Assembly (NCBI RefSeq): GCF_009741445.1
Contig: NZ_CP046507.1
Location: forward strand, 124,001 to 188,000
Reading direction: 5' to 3'
DNA length: 64,000 nt
Source of the DNA: Mycobacterium avium subsp. avium
Lineage (GTDB): Bacteria; Actinomycetota; Actinomycetes; Mycobacteriales; Mycobacteriaceae
Part shown: piece by piece, positions 29,553 to 37,665 of the stretch
Layout: the number at the start of each line of letters is the position of its first letter
How positions within the stretch are numbered: the stretch's first letter is position 1
Translations under genes and position numbers: made by a program
The notes under the pieces: model-generated
Databases searched by the model: none
Seen by the model: the letters and a program-made list of their open reading frames with translations, nothing else
Told to the model about the DNA's origin: nothing

Positions 29553-31580
29553 GCCGGCGGTGGGCGTCAGCGTGACCGTCAGTTCCGCCTTGCCCGCGGT
29601 GACCGATCCCGGGACCGGATAGGTGTCGTCCAGCCAGCGGTGAAAAGGGTTGGCGCGCGGCTGAAACCAGTTGCCGACGGGGGCGCCGTCGATCGCGACG
29701 TCGGCCGATTGGAACCCGTTGACCTGGTCGCCGCTGCGGCGCAGCAGGACGCCGTGGTTGTCCGGATCGACCTGCACATGAAAGGTGATCGCCCCCTGGG
29801 CGCTGCGCACGGTGCCGGCGACCGGGCGGGTGTCTTCGGTGCCCTCGTACTCGCTGACCAGCAGCTGGTCGATCGCGTCGGTGTCGGTGTAGCCGTGCAG
29901 GGCCCGGCTGAGCGGATCGGTCGGGTTGACGTCGTCGGTGCCGGTCAGCTCGGCGTCCGGCTGGGTGTAGAGGAATGCGGTTGAGCTGTAATCCGGTTCG
30001 ACCATGTTGCGTTTGCCGTGCTCGATGCCGAATCGGAGCGCCGAGTGATAGCCGATCGCCTCGGCCGGCATGATCCGGTACACGGCGACGCAGTAGTCGG
30101 CGCACCCGGCGGTGGCCGTGCGTTGGTCGGGTTGGCCGTTGAGCGGATCGCTGAAATGCGTGCCGTCCTTGAAGTACCAGCCGCCCTCGTAGAGGTCCTC
30201 GGTTCCGGTGCCGTACCACTGCGGGGAGGCGGCGCCGTCGGTGTAGACCCGCTCGGCCCCTTCCAGGAAGTAGGGGGCGTTGTCGCTGAACGCCGTTCGG
30301 GTCCGTTGGCCACGGATGGTCTGGCTGACGCCGACGAACTTGCCGCGGCCCTGTTCGTCGGCGAACAGCCAGTCCTGCCCGAGGATCGTCGGGCCGGCGT
30401 GGGAGCGCGCGGTGAAGTAGCCGGCCCGGCCGCTCGCCAGCGCGCCCGCCCACCGGGCGTCGGGAGTCGTCGTCACCTCCGCGGCTATCGCGGAGACCGG
30501 GCCGGCGCCGGTGTTGGCCAGGCTCACCCGCGCCGAGCGCGCGAAAGGCATTGGCCACCAACACCACAGCGCCATCGATCCGTCGGGTTGCGGGAAGGCG
30601 GCGAACATCAGCGATCGCACCGGGGTGGGGCCGAGCCCCGCGCCGAAGAACTCGCCCAGCGGGGAGTCGACCGTGGTGCGGCCGTCGAACTCGATCCGCA
30701 GCCGCAACCCGGTCAGCGGTTGATCGGCCGGGGCAGGCAGGTACAGCCGCAGTGCCGAGATGCTGGCCGGGCCAGTCGATTCGGCGATCGTCTGCTCGGC
30801 GCCGCCGGGCAACTCGATCACCCGGTTGCTGTGCACCTCGCCGGGTGCGGCCGGTTTGGGGTCTACGGTGCCGGCGGCGCGAAACCTGTCCAGCACATCG
30901 ACCGCGGGGTCGGCGGGTGAGAACGTGCTCACTCCCTCGGCGGTCGGAAACTGTCGATAATCGACATGGTAGTACTCCAAATGGGATTCGACACTGATTC
31001 GCATCGACCGCCGGTAAGGCATCGGCACCTTGATGTAGTCGCCTCCCGGCGACTCACCGGCGTTGGCCACCAACGGCCACACGAACGGGGCGCCCAGCTG
31101 TCCGTCGACCAACGATTGCACCGGCGTGTCCAGCACGGTCTGCCCATCCAGCTCGACGCGGATGTTCCCGATCGCCCGGAGATTGCCGCCGTCACGGGTC
31201 AGCCAGATCGAATCAACCTCTCCCGCACCGTGATCCTCGGCGATGACGCAGCCGGCACCGCTGGGCGCCAGGCAGCCGCCGGTGCCGTTCTTGTTGCCGG
31301 TGGAGATGTCGAAATCACCGCCACTGCGGTCAAAGCTCGACAGCTGCAGGCTCTGCGTATCCGCACTCAAATACGGCAACAGGTCCAGCCGGCGGTAGGT
31401 ATCCCAGCCCACCAGCCGGTCGCCGAATGGCCGTGCCGTCGAAGGCGACGGCTGCGCGGCGGCGGAGCCGGTCCCGGCGATCACCAGCATCAGTAACGCG
31501 AACATCGCGGGAAACAACCGAGTGGCCAACGGCCAAGCCGTATTTCGGTTCCCCCGAACACACTGTGTATCGCCCTGCAT
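29493..31580 (-). CDS. Secreted GH172 (DUF2961) glycoside hydrolase
   Basis: A 695-residue exported protein. The signal peptide is within residues 1-43 (PAMFALLMLVIAGTGSAAA). The central block GTGTEDLYEGGWYFKDG, preceded by AFSDNAPYFLEGAERVYTDG, is the hallmark of the DUF2961 family, now GH172. Characterised members are exo-acting D-arabinofuranosidases or fructofuranosidases, some of which digest mycobacterial arabinan (recalled literature). N- and C-terminal beta-sandwich regions flank it. ATG 31580 was taken; a TTG at 31586 is in frame. It could trim arabinogalactan or lipoarabinomannan at the cell surface. The 3' end overlaps the rhomboid-like gene by 60 bp. Confidence 0.8.
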   Translation of the reverse strand: MQGDTQCVRGNRNTAWPLATRLFPAMFALLMLVIAGTGSAAAQPSPSTARPFGDRLVGWDTYRRLDLLPYLSADTQSLQLSSFDRSGGDFDISTGNKNGTGGCLAPSGAGCVIAEDHGAGEVDSIWLTRDGGNLRAIGNIRVELDGQTVLDTPVQSLVDGQLGAPFVWPLVANAGESPGGDYIKVPMPYRRSMRISVESHLEYYHVDYRQFPTAEGVSTFSPADPAVDVLDRFRAAGTVDPKPAAPGEVHSNRVIELPGGAEQTIAESTGPASISALRLYLPAPADQPLTGLRLRIEFDGRTTVDSPLGEFFGAGLGPTPVRSLMFAAFPQPDGSMALWCWWPMPFARSARVSLANTGAGPVSAIAAEVTTTPDARWAGALASGRAGYFTARSHAGPTILGQDWLFADEQGRGKFVGVSQTIRGQRTRTAFSDNAPYFLEGAERVYTDGAASPQWYGTGTEDLYEGGWYFKDGTHFSDPLNGQPDQRTATAGCADYCVAVYRIMPAEAIGYHSALRFGIEHGKRNMVEPDYSSTAFLYTQPDAELTGTDDVNPTDPLSRALHGYTDTDAIDQLLVSEYEGTEDTRPVAGTVRSAQGAITFHVQVDPDNHGVLLRRSGDQVNGFQSADVAIDGAPVGNWFQPRANPFHRWLDDTYPVPGSVTAGKAELTVTLTPTAGSPPWTASRYHVDALVGLSG

Positions 31581-31719
31581 TGTCAAAAATGTAGGTCCAT
31601 TCGCGTGCGCTCCATGCTATCGCCCATTGTGTCGTTCCGGAAGGCATTAGGAGATCAATCAGGTGACGTAATGCGTTGCTATTTCCGCGAATCCCTAGGT
31701 ATTCCGTATTCAACTCACG

Positions 31720-31725
31720 TATGAT
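31720..31725 (+). promoter_or_regulatory. Possible -10 element for the small lipopeptide gene
   Basis: TATGAT at 31720-31725 lies in an AT-rich stretch (31600-31770) unlike its surroundings and about 45 bp before the 39-codon gene at 31771. No clear -35 is seen 17 bp upstream. The remaining intergenic sequence between the GH172 gene and the polymerase gene shows nothing else I can support. Confidence 0.35.
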
Positions 31726-31770
31726 AAGCGTTCTCGGGCGAAGCATTCCTTCTCGACGAATGGAGTGGTG

Positions 31771-31890
31771 ATGTCTCGTTTGAAGTACAAACTCGTTCTC
31801 GGCATTGTTCTTGCCGCCACCGCCATCACAACCTCGGCCTGCACCACGCCGGTCACCATCGATTGCACGCCCTTCACCTGCATCGGTTGA
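31771..31890 (+). CDS. Tiny secreted lipopeptide, 39 residues
   Basis: ATG with a GGAG site six bases upstream (31762-31765) and a TGA at 31888. The N-terminus MSRLKYKLVLGIVLAATAI is a clear export signal: basic start then a hydrophobic core. TTSAC gives a weak lipobox with Cys23. The mature part would be CTTPVTIDCTPFTCIG followed by stop, 17 residues or fewer with three cysteines. Codon use is less GC-extreme than its neighbours. I recognise no family. The complete signal, ribosome site and promoter-like TATGAT upstream argue for a real gene. Confidence 0.65.
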   Translation: MSRLKYKLVLGIVLAATAITTSACTTPVTIDCTPFTCIG

Positions 31891-31906
31891 GCGTCGCGGC
31901 GCGGAG

Positions 31907-32935
31907 TCAATTCTTCTTCTTGTGCTCCGTATCCCGGCTGGGCTGAACGCGTTTGGGTTCGCCGGGCATTTTCGGGTAGTTCGGCGGGTAGGGCATGTCG
32001 CCGAGCCCGCGCTCCTCGTCGGCCTCGGCCATCCGCAGCAGCGGACCGATCGACTGGGCCACGTCATCGATTGCGGCCCAAGGGTTTTCGCGGGCGCTGA
32101 CCAGATCGGGCACCGTGGCCATGGTGTAGTCATCGGGGTCGGCGCCGGCCAGCTGGTCCCAGGTCAGTGGCATCGACACCGTCGCGATCGGGGTGCGCCG
32201 CACCGAATAGGCCGATGCCATGGTGCGGTCGCGGGCGTTCTGGTTGAAGTCGATGAAGATCCGCGCGCCGCGTTCTTCCTTCCACCAGGAGGTGGTGACG
32301 GCGTCGGGCGCGCGCCGCTCCACCTCCCGGGCCAGCGCGATGCCCGCCCGGCGCACCTCGACGAAATCCCAGTCCGTGGCGATGCGCAGGAAGACGTGGA
32401 TGCCCCGGCCGCCGGACGTCTTCGGGTATCCCACCAGCCCCAGCTCGTCGAGCAGCGGCCGCAGCACGTCGACCGCGACGCTGCGCGCCTGGGCGAAGGC
32501 GACACCGGGCTGCGGGTCCAGATCGATGCGCAGCTCGTCGGGATGGTCGGTGTCCGGGCAGCGCACCTGCCACGGGTGCAGGGTGACGGTGCCCATCTGT
32601 GCCGCCCACACGATGGCCGCCGGGTGGGTGACCTTGAGCGCGTCGGCGGTCCGTCCCGACGGAAACGTCACCCGGCAGGTCTGCAGGTAGTCGGGATGGT
32701 GCTGCGGAATCCGCTTCTGGTAGATCTCTTCGCCGTCGATGCCGTCCGGGAAACGCTGCAGGTGGGTGGGCCGGTCGCGCAGCGCGTCGAGCATCGGGCC
32801 GCCCGCGACGGCGCGGTAGTAGTCGATCAGGTGCCGCTTGGTGCCTTTCGACCCCAGCTTGGGGAAATACACCTTGTCCGGATTGGTCAGACGGACCGCG
32901 ATGCCGTCGACGTCGACCTCTTCTGCAGCAGCCAT
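31907..32935 (-). CDS. LigD-type polymerase/primase (PolD family)
   Basis: A 342-residue stand-alone homologue of the LigD polymerase domain (AEP superfamily), orthologous in position to Rv3730c. The catalytic acids are Asp138 and Asp140 in LRIDLDPQPG; TSGGRGIHVFLRI and ERRAPDAVTT are further family motifs, and QKRIPQHHPDYLQT is in the N-terminal part. Such enzymes add ribonucleotides or fill short gaps in end joining and base repair. The basic C-terminus ends KKKN. It is divergent from ligC with 26 bp between starts, so the two share a control region. Confidence 0.9.
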   Translation of the reverse strand: MAAAEEVDVDGIAVRLTNPDKVYFPKLGSKGTKRHLIDYYRAVAGGPMLDALRDRPTHLQRFPDGIDGEEIYQKRIPQHHPDYLQTCRVTFPSGRTADALKVTHPAAIVWAAQMGTVTLHPWQVRCPDTDHPDELRIDLDPQPGVAFAQARSVAVDVLRPLLDELGLVGYPKTSGGRGIHVFLRIATDWDFVEVRRAGIALAREVERRAPDAVTTSWWKEERGARIFIDFNQNARDRTMASAYSVRRTPIATVSMPLTWDQLAGADPDDYTMATVPDLVSARENPWAAIDDVAQSIGPLLRMAEADEERGLGDMPYPPNYPKMPGEPKRVQPSRDTEHKKKN

Positions 32936-32961
32936 ACCTCCGATTCCAGCACAATCGGGCT

Positions 32962-34071
32962 ATGGACCTTCCTGTCATGCCGCCGGTGTCGCCGATGCTG
33001 GCGAAGTCGGTCGGCGCGATTCCCCCGGCCGCGTCGTATGAGCCCAAGTGGGACGGCTTCCGGTCGATCTGTTTCCGCGACGGCGACGAGGTCGAGTTGG
33101 GCAGCCGCAACGAGCGGCCGATGACGCGCTACTTCCCCGAATTGGTGGCGGCGGTGCGGGCGGAGCTGCCGCAGCGCTGCGTGATCGACGGGGAGATCGT
33201 CATCGCCACCGACCACGGCCTGGACTTCGAGGCGCTGCAACAACGCATCCATCCGGCCGAGTCGCGGGTGCGGATGCTGGCCGAGGCCACGCCGGCGTCG
33301 TTCATCGCCTTCGACCTGCTGGCGCTGGGCGACGAGGACTACACCGGCCGGCCGTTCCGCGAGCGGCGCGCGGCGCTGCTGGAGGCGGTGGGCGGTCCGG
33401 GGCCCTCGATCCATGTCACGCCGGCGACCACCGATCTGGACACCGCGCGGCGGTGGTTCGACGAATTCGAGGGCGCCGGGCTCGACGGTGTGGTCGCCAA
33501 GCCGTTGGATATCACCTATCAGCCGGACAAGCGGGTGATGTTCAAGATCAAAGACGAGCGGACGGCCGACTGTGTGGTGGCCGGTTATCGGGTGCACAAG
33601 TCCGGGGCGGACGCGATCGGCTCGTTGTTGCTGGGGCTGTATCAGGATGACGGCCAGCTCGCGTCGGTCGGCGTGATCGGCGCCTTCCCGATGGCCGAGC
33701 GGCGGCGGCTGTTCACCGAATTACAGCCGCTGGTCACCGATTTCGAGGACCACCCGTGGAACTGGGCCGCGCACCAGGCCGGCGAGCGCACGCCCCGCAA
33801 GAACGAGTTCTCGCGCTGGAACGCCGGCAAGGACCTCTCGTTCGTCCCGCTGCGGCCCGAGCGGGTGGTCGAGGTCCGCTATGACCACATGGAGGGCCGG
33901 CGATTCCGTCATACCGCGCAGTTCAATCGATGGCGGCCGGACCGCGACCCACGCTCCTGCACCTACGAACAGCTCGAGCAGCCGGTGACGTTTCGCCTGG
34001 ACGACATCGTGCCGGGCCTCGGCGCGAGCCGCGCAGATCACAAGCCCGGCAAGCAGATTGGGGCTCCATAG
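32962..34071 (+). CDS. ligC: ATP-dependent DNA ligase LigC
   Basis: A 369-residue ATP-dependent ligase of the Rv3731 type. The nucleotidyl lysine is Lys29 in YEPKWDGFRS (motif I); LGSRNERPMTRYFPEL holds motif Ia, VIDGEIVI motif III, FIAFDLLA motif IIIa, DGVVAKPLD motif IV and MFKIKDERTADC motif V. The OB-fold domain follows. With the divergent PolD gene it forms a repair pair; mycobacterial LigC acts in base-excision and backup end-joining repair (established knowledge). ATG is at 32962. Its last 34 nt overlap the opposing secreted-protein gene. Confidence 0.95.
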   Translation: MDLPVMPPVSPMLAKSVGAIPPAASYEPKWDGFRSICFRDGDEVELGSRNERPMTRYFPELVAAVRAELPQRCVIDGEIVIATDHGLDFEALQQRIHPAESRVRMLAEATPASFIAFDLLALGDEDYTGRPFRERRAALLEAVGGPGPSIHVTPATTDLDTARRWFDEFEGAGLDGVVAKPLDITYQPDKRVMFKIKDERTADCVVAGYRVHKSGADAIGSLLLGLYQDDGQLASVGVIGAFPMAERRRLFTELQPLVTDFEDHPWNWAAHQAGERTPRKNEFSRWNAGKDLSFVPLRPERVVEVRYDHMEGRRFRHTAQFNRWRPDRDPRSCTYEQLEQPVTFRLDDIVPGLGASRADHKPGKQIGAP

Positions 34072-34385
34072 CACGGCGGCCCGCCGAGCGGCTGCCGGGG
34101 AGCGTCCCCCTCCCAGACGAATTGGCCGACGTTGCCCATGCCGCCGACGGGAACCCAGTACCAGTGGTGGCAGACGTTCATGTCCCAGCGGACATCGGGC
34201 ATCGGCAACGGCTGTCCCGGGCACCAGTCGTGCGGGACCGTGAAATTGTCGGTCGGCAACGGGCCGATGAGATGCGGCGCGCTGGGTTGCGCGGCGGCCG
34301 AGGCGATCCCCAGGCCTGCCGCCGCGATGCCGCCGGCGAGCAGCGCCCCGGCAACGACCGGCTTCCGGTGGTGGGTGGTGTTCAT
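34038..34385 (-). CDS. Small secreted Cys/Trp-containing protein, hypothetical
   Basis: A 115-residue exported protein. The signal peptide is about residues 1-32 (VVAGALLAGGIAAAGLGIAS, cleavage after SAAA). The mature part is rich in Pro, Trp and Gly with four cysteines (DWCPGQP, MNVCHHWYWVPVGG, GPPCYGAPICLPG), likely forming two disulfides. Similar short secreted proteins are common in mycobacteria, but I cannot name a family or role. Its 3' end overlaps ligC by 34 nt. The ATG is at 34385. Confidence 0.75.
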   Translation of the reverse strand: MNTTHHRKPVVAGALLAGGIAAAGLGIASAAAQPSAPHLIGPLPTDNFTVPHDWCPGQPLPMPDVRWDMNVCHHWYWVPVGGMGNVGQFVWEGDAPRQPLGGPPCYGAPICLPGL

Positions 34386-34471
34386 GACGCCAGCACAACG
34401 CTACGCCGCGGCTACCGATCCCAACTCGAAACGGGTGTTTAGCCCCTCGCCGCAGCGGGCACGCGAACCGC

Positions 34472-34840
34472 ATGTCTGTGACAGCCTTCCAGGACTTGCC
34501 GTTGGCAGATCGCGACCGCGAGTGGGACGGCGACGCCGCCGAGAAGCGCGTCCGCAAATGGGCGGGCGCGCAAGACGAGCCGAACGAGAAGTACCGCGAC
34601 GCCCACGTCTGGTACGACGCCGACAAGAAGGACAATTTCACGGCGTACAAGCTGTTGATCGCCGACGTGATCGGCGGCGAGCTCAAGGCCGTGCCCCGCG
34701 GGGTGATGGCGGCCGGCGCGATCATGGACGGCGCGCGCGGCGGCATCGACGTGCCCAAGTCCGACATCGATCGGATCAAGAGCCACCTGGCCAAGTACTA
34801 CCAGAAGATGGGCGAGAGCCCGCCCTGGGAACGAAGCTAG
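34472..34840 (+). CDS. Small protein resembling a phage-associated domain
   Basis: A 122-residue hydrophilic protein, mainly helical: ADREWDGDAAEKRVRKWAG-type start (LADRDREWDGDAAEKRV), then NFTAYKLLIADVIGGELKAV, AGAIMDGARGGIDVP and IKSHLAKYYQKMGE. I remember this arrangement (WDGDxAxxRVR...YKLPxADVIDGKL...GARGGVD...HxxxYYxKM) from proteins and C-terminal regions encoded by phages and prophages. No other phage gene is nearby, so it may be a domesticated remnant. ATG 34472 lacks a strong ribosome site. Function unknown. Confidence 0.7.
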   Translation: MSVTAFQDLPLADRDREWDGDAAEKRVRKWAGAQDEPNEKYRDAHVWYDADKKDNFTAYKLLIADVIGGELKAVPRGVMAAGAIMDGARGGIDVPKSDIDRIKSHLAKYYQKMGESPPWERS

Positions 34841-34883
34841 CGCCCCGAGGCATCGCCGGCAGAGGGCGATTCCGTTCGCCGAA

Positions 34884-34933
34884 CGTGGGGGATATGGATG
34901 AAACCGTGGCCCGAATCGTGCATATCCCCCACG
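34884..34933. terminator. Inverted repeat between convergent genes
   Basis: Perfect 13-bp arms, cgtgggggatatg (34884-34896) and catatcccccacg (34921-34933), separated by 24 nt. It lies between the ends of the convergent gene at 34472 and the P450 at 34994, so it may end transcription from both sides. No T-tract follows either arm. An 8-bp microrepeat (cgagaccg, three copies at 34941-34964) follows. Confidence 0.5.
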
Positions 34934-34993
34934 CTCGACGCGAGACCGCGAGACCGCGAGACCGCGAGGCAGCGAGGCGAGGCGGCGACGAAA

Positions 34994-36229
34994 CTAGACC
35001 GCGACCACCAGCCGTGACAGCCCGCGCAGCGTCACGTTGGTCTTGTACTGCGGTTCGCCGTCCAACCGTGCCCGCGGGAAGCGCGCCGTCACCGCCGACA
35101 GCGCCACACCGGCTTCCAGCCGCGCCAGCGGCGCGCCCAGGCAGTAGTGCACGCCGCGACCGAACCCCAAGTGCCGCAAGCCCTTACGGTCGGGATCGAA
35201 GGTGTCGGGTCGATCGAACTCGGCGGGGTCACGGTTGGCCGCGGCGAGAAGCAGCATCATGACATCGCCCGCCGGCACCTCCACACCGCCAATCACCATG
35301 TCGTCCAAAGCGATTCGCCCGGCCAGCTGCACGGGCGGGTCGTAGCGCAGCGTCTCCTCCACGATCGCCGGGGCCCGGCCCGGGTCGGCGCCCAGCGCGG
35401 CCCACTGACCGGAGTCTCGCAACATCGCCAGGACGGCGTTGCCGATCAGGTTCACCGTCGTCTCGTGCCCGGCGATCAGCAGCAGGTTGCAGGTGGAGAC
35501 GATCTCCTCCTCGGTCAGCTGATCCCCGGACTCCTCGACGGCGATCAGCCCCGACAGCAGGTCGTCGCCGGGCCGTGACCGGCGCGCCTCGATCAGCTGG
35601 TGGAAGTAGTCGCGCAGCCAGGTGCCGGCCTGTTGCCGCTCGCTGGCGACCTCGGCCGGCACCCCGGTGATCGTCGAGAACGGATCCAGCGCCTGGGCCA
35701 GCAGCGCCGACGCCCGGCTGAACTGCGGCTCGTCGTCGAGCGGCACGCCGAGCAGCCGGCAGATCACCGCCACCGGCAGCGGATAGGCGAAGTCCTCGAC
35801 GATTTCCAACTCGCCTCTGTCGGCGGCACGATCGAGCAATCCGTCGACCAGCGAACGGATATCGGGTTCCAGCGCGGCGACCACCCGGGGCGCGAACGCC
35901 TTGCTGACCAGCCTGCGCAGCCGGGTGTGATCGGGCGGATCGAGAAACAAGAAACCCGGCGGGCCCTGCCTGACCGGCGCCGTGCCCGCCGCGGCCTGCC
36001 GCTTGGCGACGGTCGAGTTGACGTTGTCGCTGCTCGACGACGGGTGCCGCAGCACCTCGTCGCAGTCCCGGTAACTCAGGAAGACGGCCAGGTTGGCCTC
36101 GGGCAGCTGCAACGCTCCGCGCTCACGGAATTGGGCGTAAAGCCGGTACGGGTCCGCCCGGTTGGCGGGGTCCAACAGCTGCAGCAGCAGCCCTTGCGAT
36201 TCGGCGGACTCGGTCGGCGCGGTCGTCAT
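34994..36229 (-). CDS. Cytochrome P450 (CYP107/CYP140-like)
   Basis: A 411-residue P450. The heme ligand is Cys363 in FGRGVHYCLG, the I-helix motif AGHETT at 253-258 and ExxR (ETLR) at 292-295, with the PERF-like FDPDR at about 344-348. The general pattern (FLDPPDHTRLRRLVSKAF) is that of CYP107-type actinobacterial hydroxylases. ATG 36229 begins MTTAPTESAES. No redox partner gene is adjacent. It is transcribed in the same direction as the dehalogenase gene, which ends 37 bp upstream of its start. Substrate unknown. Confidence 0.93.
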   Translation of the reverse strand: MTTAPTESAESQGLLLQLLDPANRADPYRLYAQFRERGALQLPEANLAVFLSYRDCDEVLRHPSSSSDNVNSTVAKRQAAAGTAPVRQGPPGFLFLDPPDHTRLRRLVSKAFAPRVVAALEPDIRSLVDGLLDRAADRGELEIVEDFAYPLPVAVICRLLGVPLDDEPQFSRASALLAQALDPFSTITGVPAEVASERQQAGTWLRDYFHQLIEARRSRPGDDLLSGLIAVEESGDQLTEEEIVSTCNLLLIAGHETTVNLIGNAVLAMLRDSGQWAALGADPGRAPAIVEETLRYDPPVQLAGRIALDDMVIGGVEVPAGDVMMLLLAAANRDPAEFDRPDTFDPDRKGLRHLGFGRGVHYCLGAPLARLEAGVALSAVTARFPRARLDGEPQYKTNVTLRGLSRLVVAV

Positions 36230-36266
36230 CCTGACATTGTGCCCGCCGCTGCGGGGCGCGGCCGGA

Positions 36267-37172
36267 TCAGCGGCGCAGGAACTCCACGATGTGGCCGGCC
36301 AGCTCGGCGCCGGCGTCCTCCTGCAGGAAATGTCCGGCGCCGCGGATCAAGGGATGATCGATGCCCTGCGCGCCGCGCATCTCACGCTGGAAGATGGCCG
36401 CCATCGGCCCGGTGATGGGGTCACTATCGCTGAACGCGACCAGCATGGGCGTCGGGCTCACCGCGAGCTTGGCCCACGCCGCCTTGTTGGCCGCCGCGGC
36501 GGGATCCTCCGGGGAGGTGGGCACCAGGGTGGGCATGGCGCGCGGGCCGGCGCAGTACTCGTCGGAGGGAAACGGGGCGTCGTAGCCGGCGCGTTCGGCG
36601 TCGCTGAGCCGCCGGCGGCAACCGCCCTGCACGAACGCGCCGATGTTCAGCTGCGGCGCCGAGGTGATGGCCTCCCGGAACCGCCACCAGACGTCGGCCA
36701 TCGGTTGGTCGCCGTTCGGCAGCCCGGTGTTGGCGACGACCATCCGGGCGAACCGCTCGGGATGCTCTGCGGCGAGCCGCAATCCGATCAGCCCGCCCCA
36801 GTCCTGACCCACCAGGGTCACGTTGTGCAGGTCCAGCACGTCGAAGGCCACCGCGCGCATCCATTCGACGTGCCGCGCATAGCTGTGGTCTTCGCGGCGG
36901 GTCGGCTTGTCCGAACGGCCGAACCCGACCAGGTCGGGGCAGACGACGCGATGACCGGCGCCGGCCAGCACCGGAATCATCTTGCGGTACAGGTAGGACC
37001 ACGACGGCTCGCCGTGCAGCATCAGGACCGGGTCGGCGCCCGCCGGGCCGTCTTCGACCCAGGCCACCCGCAGCGCGCCGCCGTCGTCGTCGGAAACCTC
37101 GCAATACCTTGGCGGATAAGGGAAATCGGGGACGGTGTGGAACCTGTCGTCGGGTGTTCGCAGCGTGTGCAT
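36267..37172 (-). CDS. Haloalkane dehalogenase-family alpha/beta hydrolase
   Basis: A 301-residue alpha/beta hydrolase matching haloalkane dehalogenases. The nucleophile is Asp124 directly followed by Trp125 in VGQDWGG, the same Asp-Trp pair (halide-stabilising Trp) as in DhlA. The oxyanion region is LHGEPSWSYLYRKM and the general base His lies in GAGHFLQED near 281. It would convert halogenated alkanes to alcohols. Such enzymes are known from M. avium and M. tuberculosis (DhmA, DmbA/B), but this sequence is divergent from those I remember, and other C-X hydrolysis is possible. Its ATG is one base from the stop of the Nudix gene, so the two are cotranscribed. Confidence 0.85.
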   Translation of the reverse strand: MHTLRTPDDRFHTVPDFPYPPRYCEVSDDDGGALRVAWVEDGPAGADPVLMLHGEPSWSYLYRKMIPVLAGAGHRVVCPDLVGFGRSDKPTRREDHSYARHVEWMRAVAFDVLDLHNVTLVGQDWGGLIGLRLAAEHPERFARMVVANTGLPNGDQPMADVWWRFREAITSAPQLNIGAFVQGGCRRRLSDAERAGYDAPFPSDEYCAGPRAMPTLVPTSPEDPAAAANKAAWAKLAVSPTPMLVAFSDSDPITGPMAAIFQREMRGAQGIDHPLIRGAGHFLQEDAGAELAGHIVEFLRR

Positions 37173-37173
37173 G

Positions 37174-37659
37174 TCAGGTCCCTTCGGATAATCCGGCCAC
37201 GGCCGGCTGCGCCATCAACCGGTCGAGAAATCCGTGCTGGCTCTTCAAGAGTTTGGTGCGTGCGGCGGCCACCGGGAACCAGCCGACCCGGTCGACCTCG
37301 GGGAACTCGCGCAGCGTGCCCGAGCCCTTGGGCCATTCCAGCGCGAATGTGTTGCTGCGTGCCTCGGTGACGTCGAGGTCGCCGTGCACGGCGAAGACGG
37401 TCACCAGCTTGCCGCCGGACTGCTTCAGCGTGCCGAGATCGATCCGCTCTCCCGGCGGCACGGCCAGTCCCAGCTCCTCGGCGAACTCGCGCCGCGCGGC
37501 CGGCCACGGCTCTTCCCCCTCGTCGTACTCCCCCTTCGGGATGGACCACGCGCCGTCGTCCTTGCGCGCCCAGAACGGGCCGCCCGGATGCGCGATCAGC
37601 ACCTCGACGACGCCGTCACCGGTTCGGTAGAGAAGCACACCGGCGCTGAGCTTGGGCAT
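37174..37659 (-). CDS. Nudix hydrolase (Rv3733c type)
   Basis: A 161-residue Nudix enzyme. The Nudix box runs from Gly43 (GEYDEGEEPWP) to AARREFAEELG, satisfying Gx5Ex7REUxEExGU with all catalytic glutamates. AWSIPKGEYD precedes it. The rest is consistent with the Rv3733c family, reported as a Nudix hydrolase (RenU) active on nucleotide derivatives such as Ap4A or NADH-type substrates; exact substrate uncertain. It lies between tgs2 (6 bp downstream of the tgs2 stop) and the dehalogenase, reading leftward. Neighbourhood with tgs2 is as in M. tuberculosis. Confidence 0.9.
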   Translation of the reverse strand: MPKLSAGVLLYRTGDGVVEVLIAHPGGPFWARKDDGAWSIPKGEYDEGEEPWPAARREFAEELGLAVPPGERIDLGTLKQSGGKLVTVFAVHGDLDVTEARSNTFALEWPKGSGTLREFPEVDRVGWFPVAAARTKLLKSQHGFLDRLMAQPAVAGLSEGT

Positions 37660-37665
37660 CGAATC

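Noticed and set aside
34941..34964. Three copies of an 8-bp unit cgagaccg
   Set aside because: Short microrepeat, probably slippage; no associated feature beyond the neighbouring inverted repeat.
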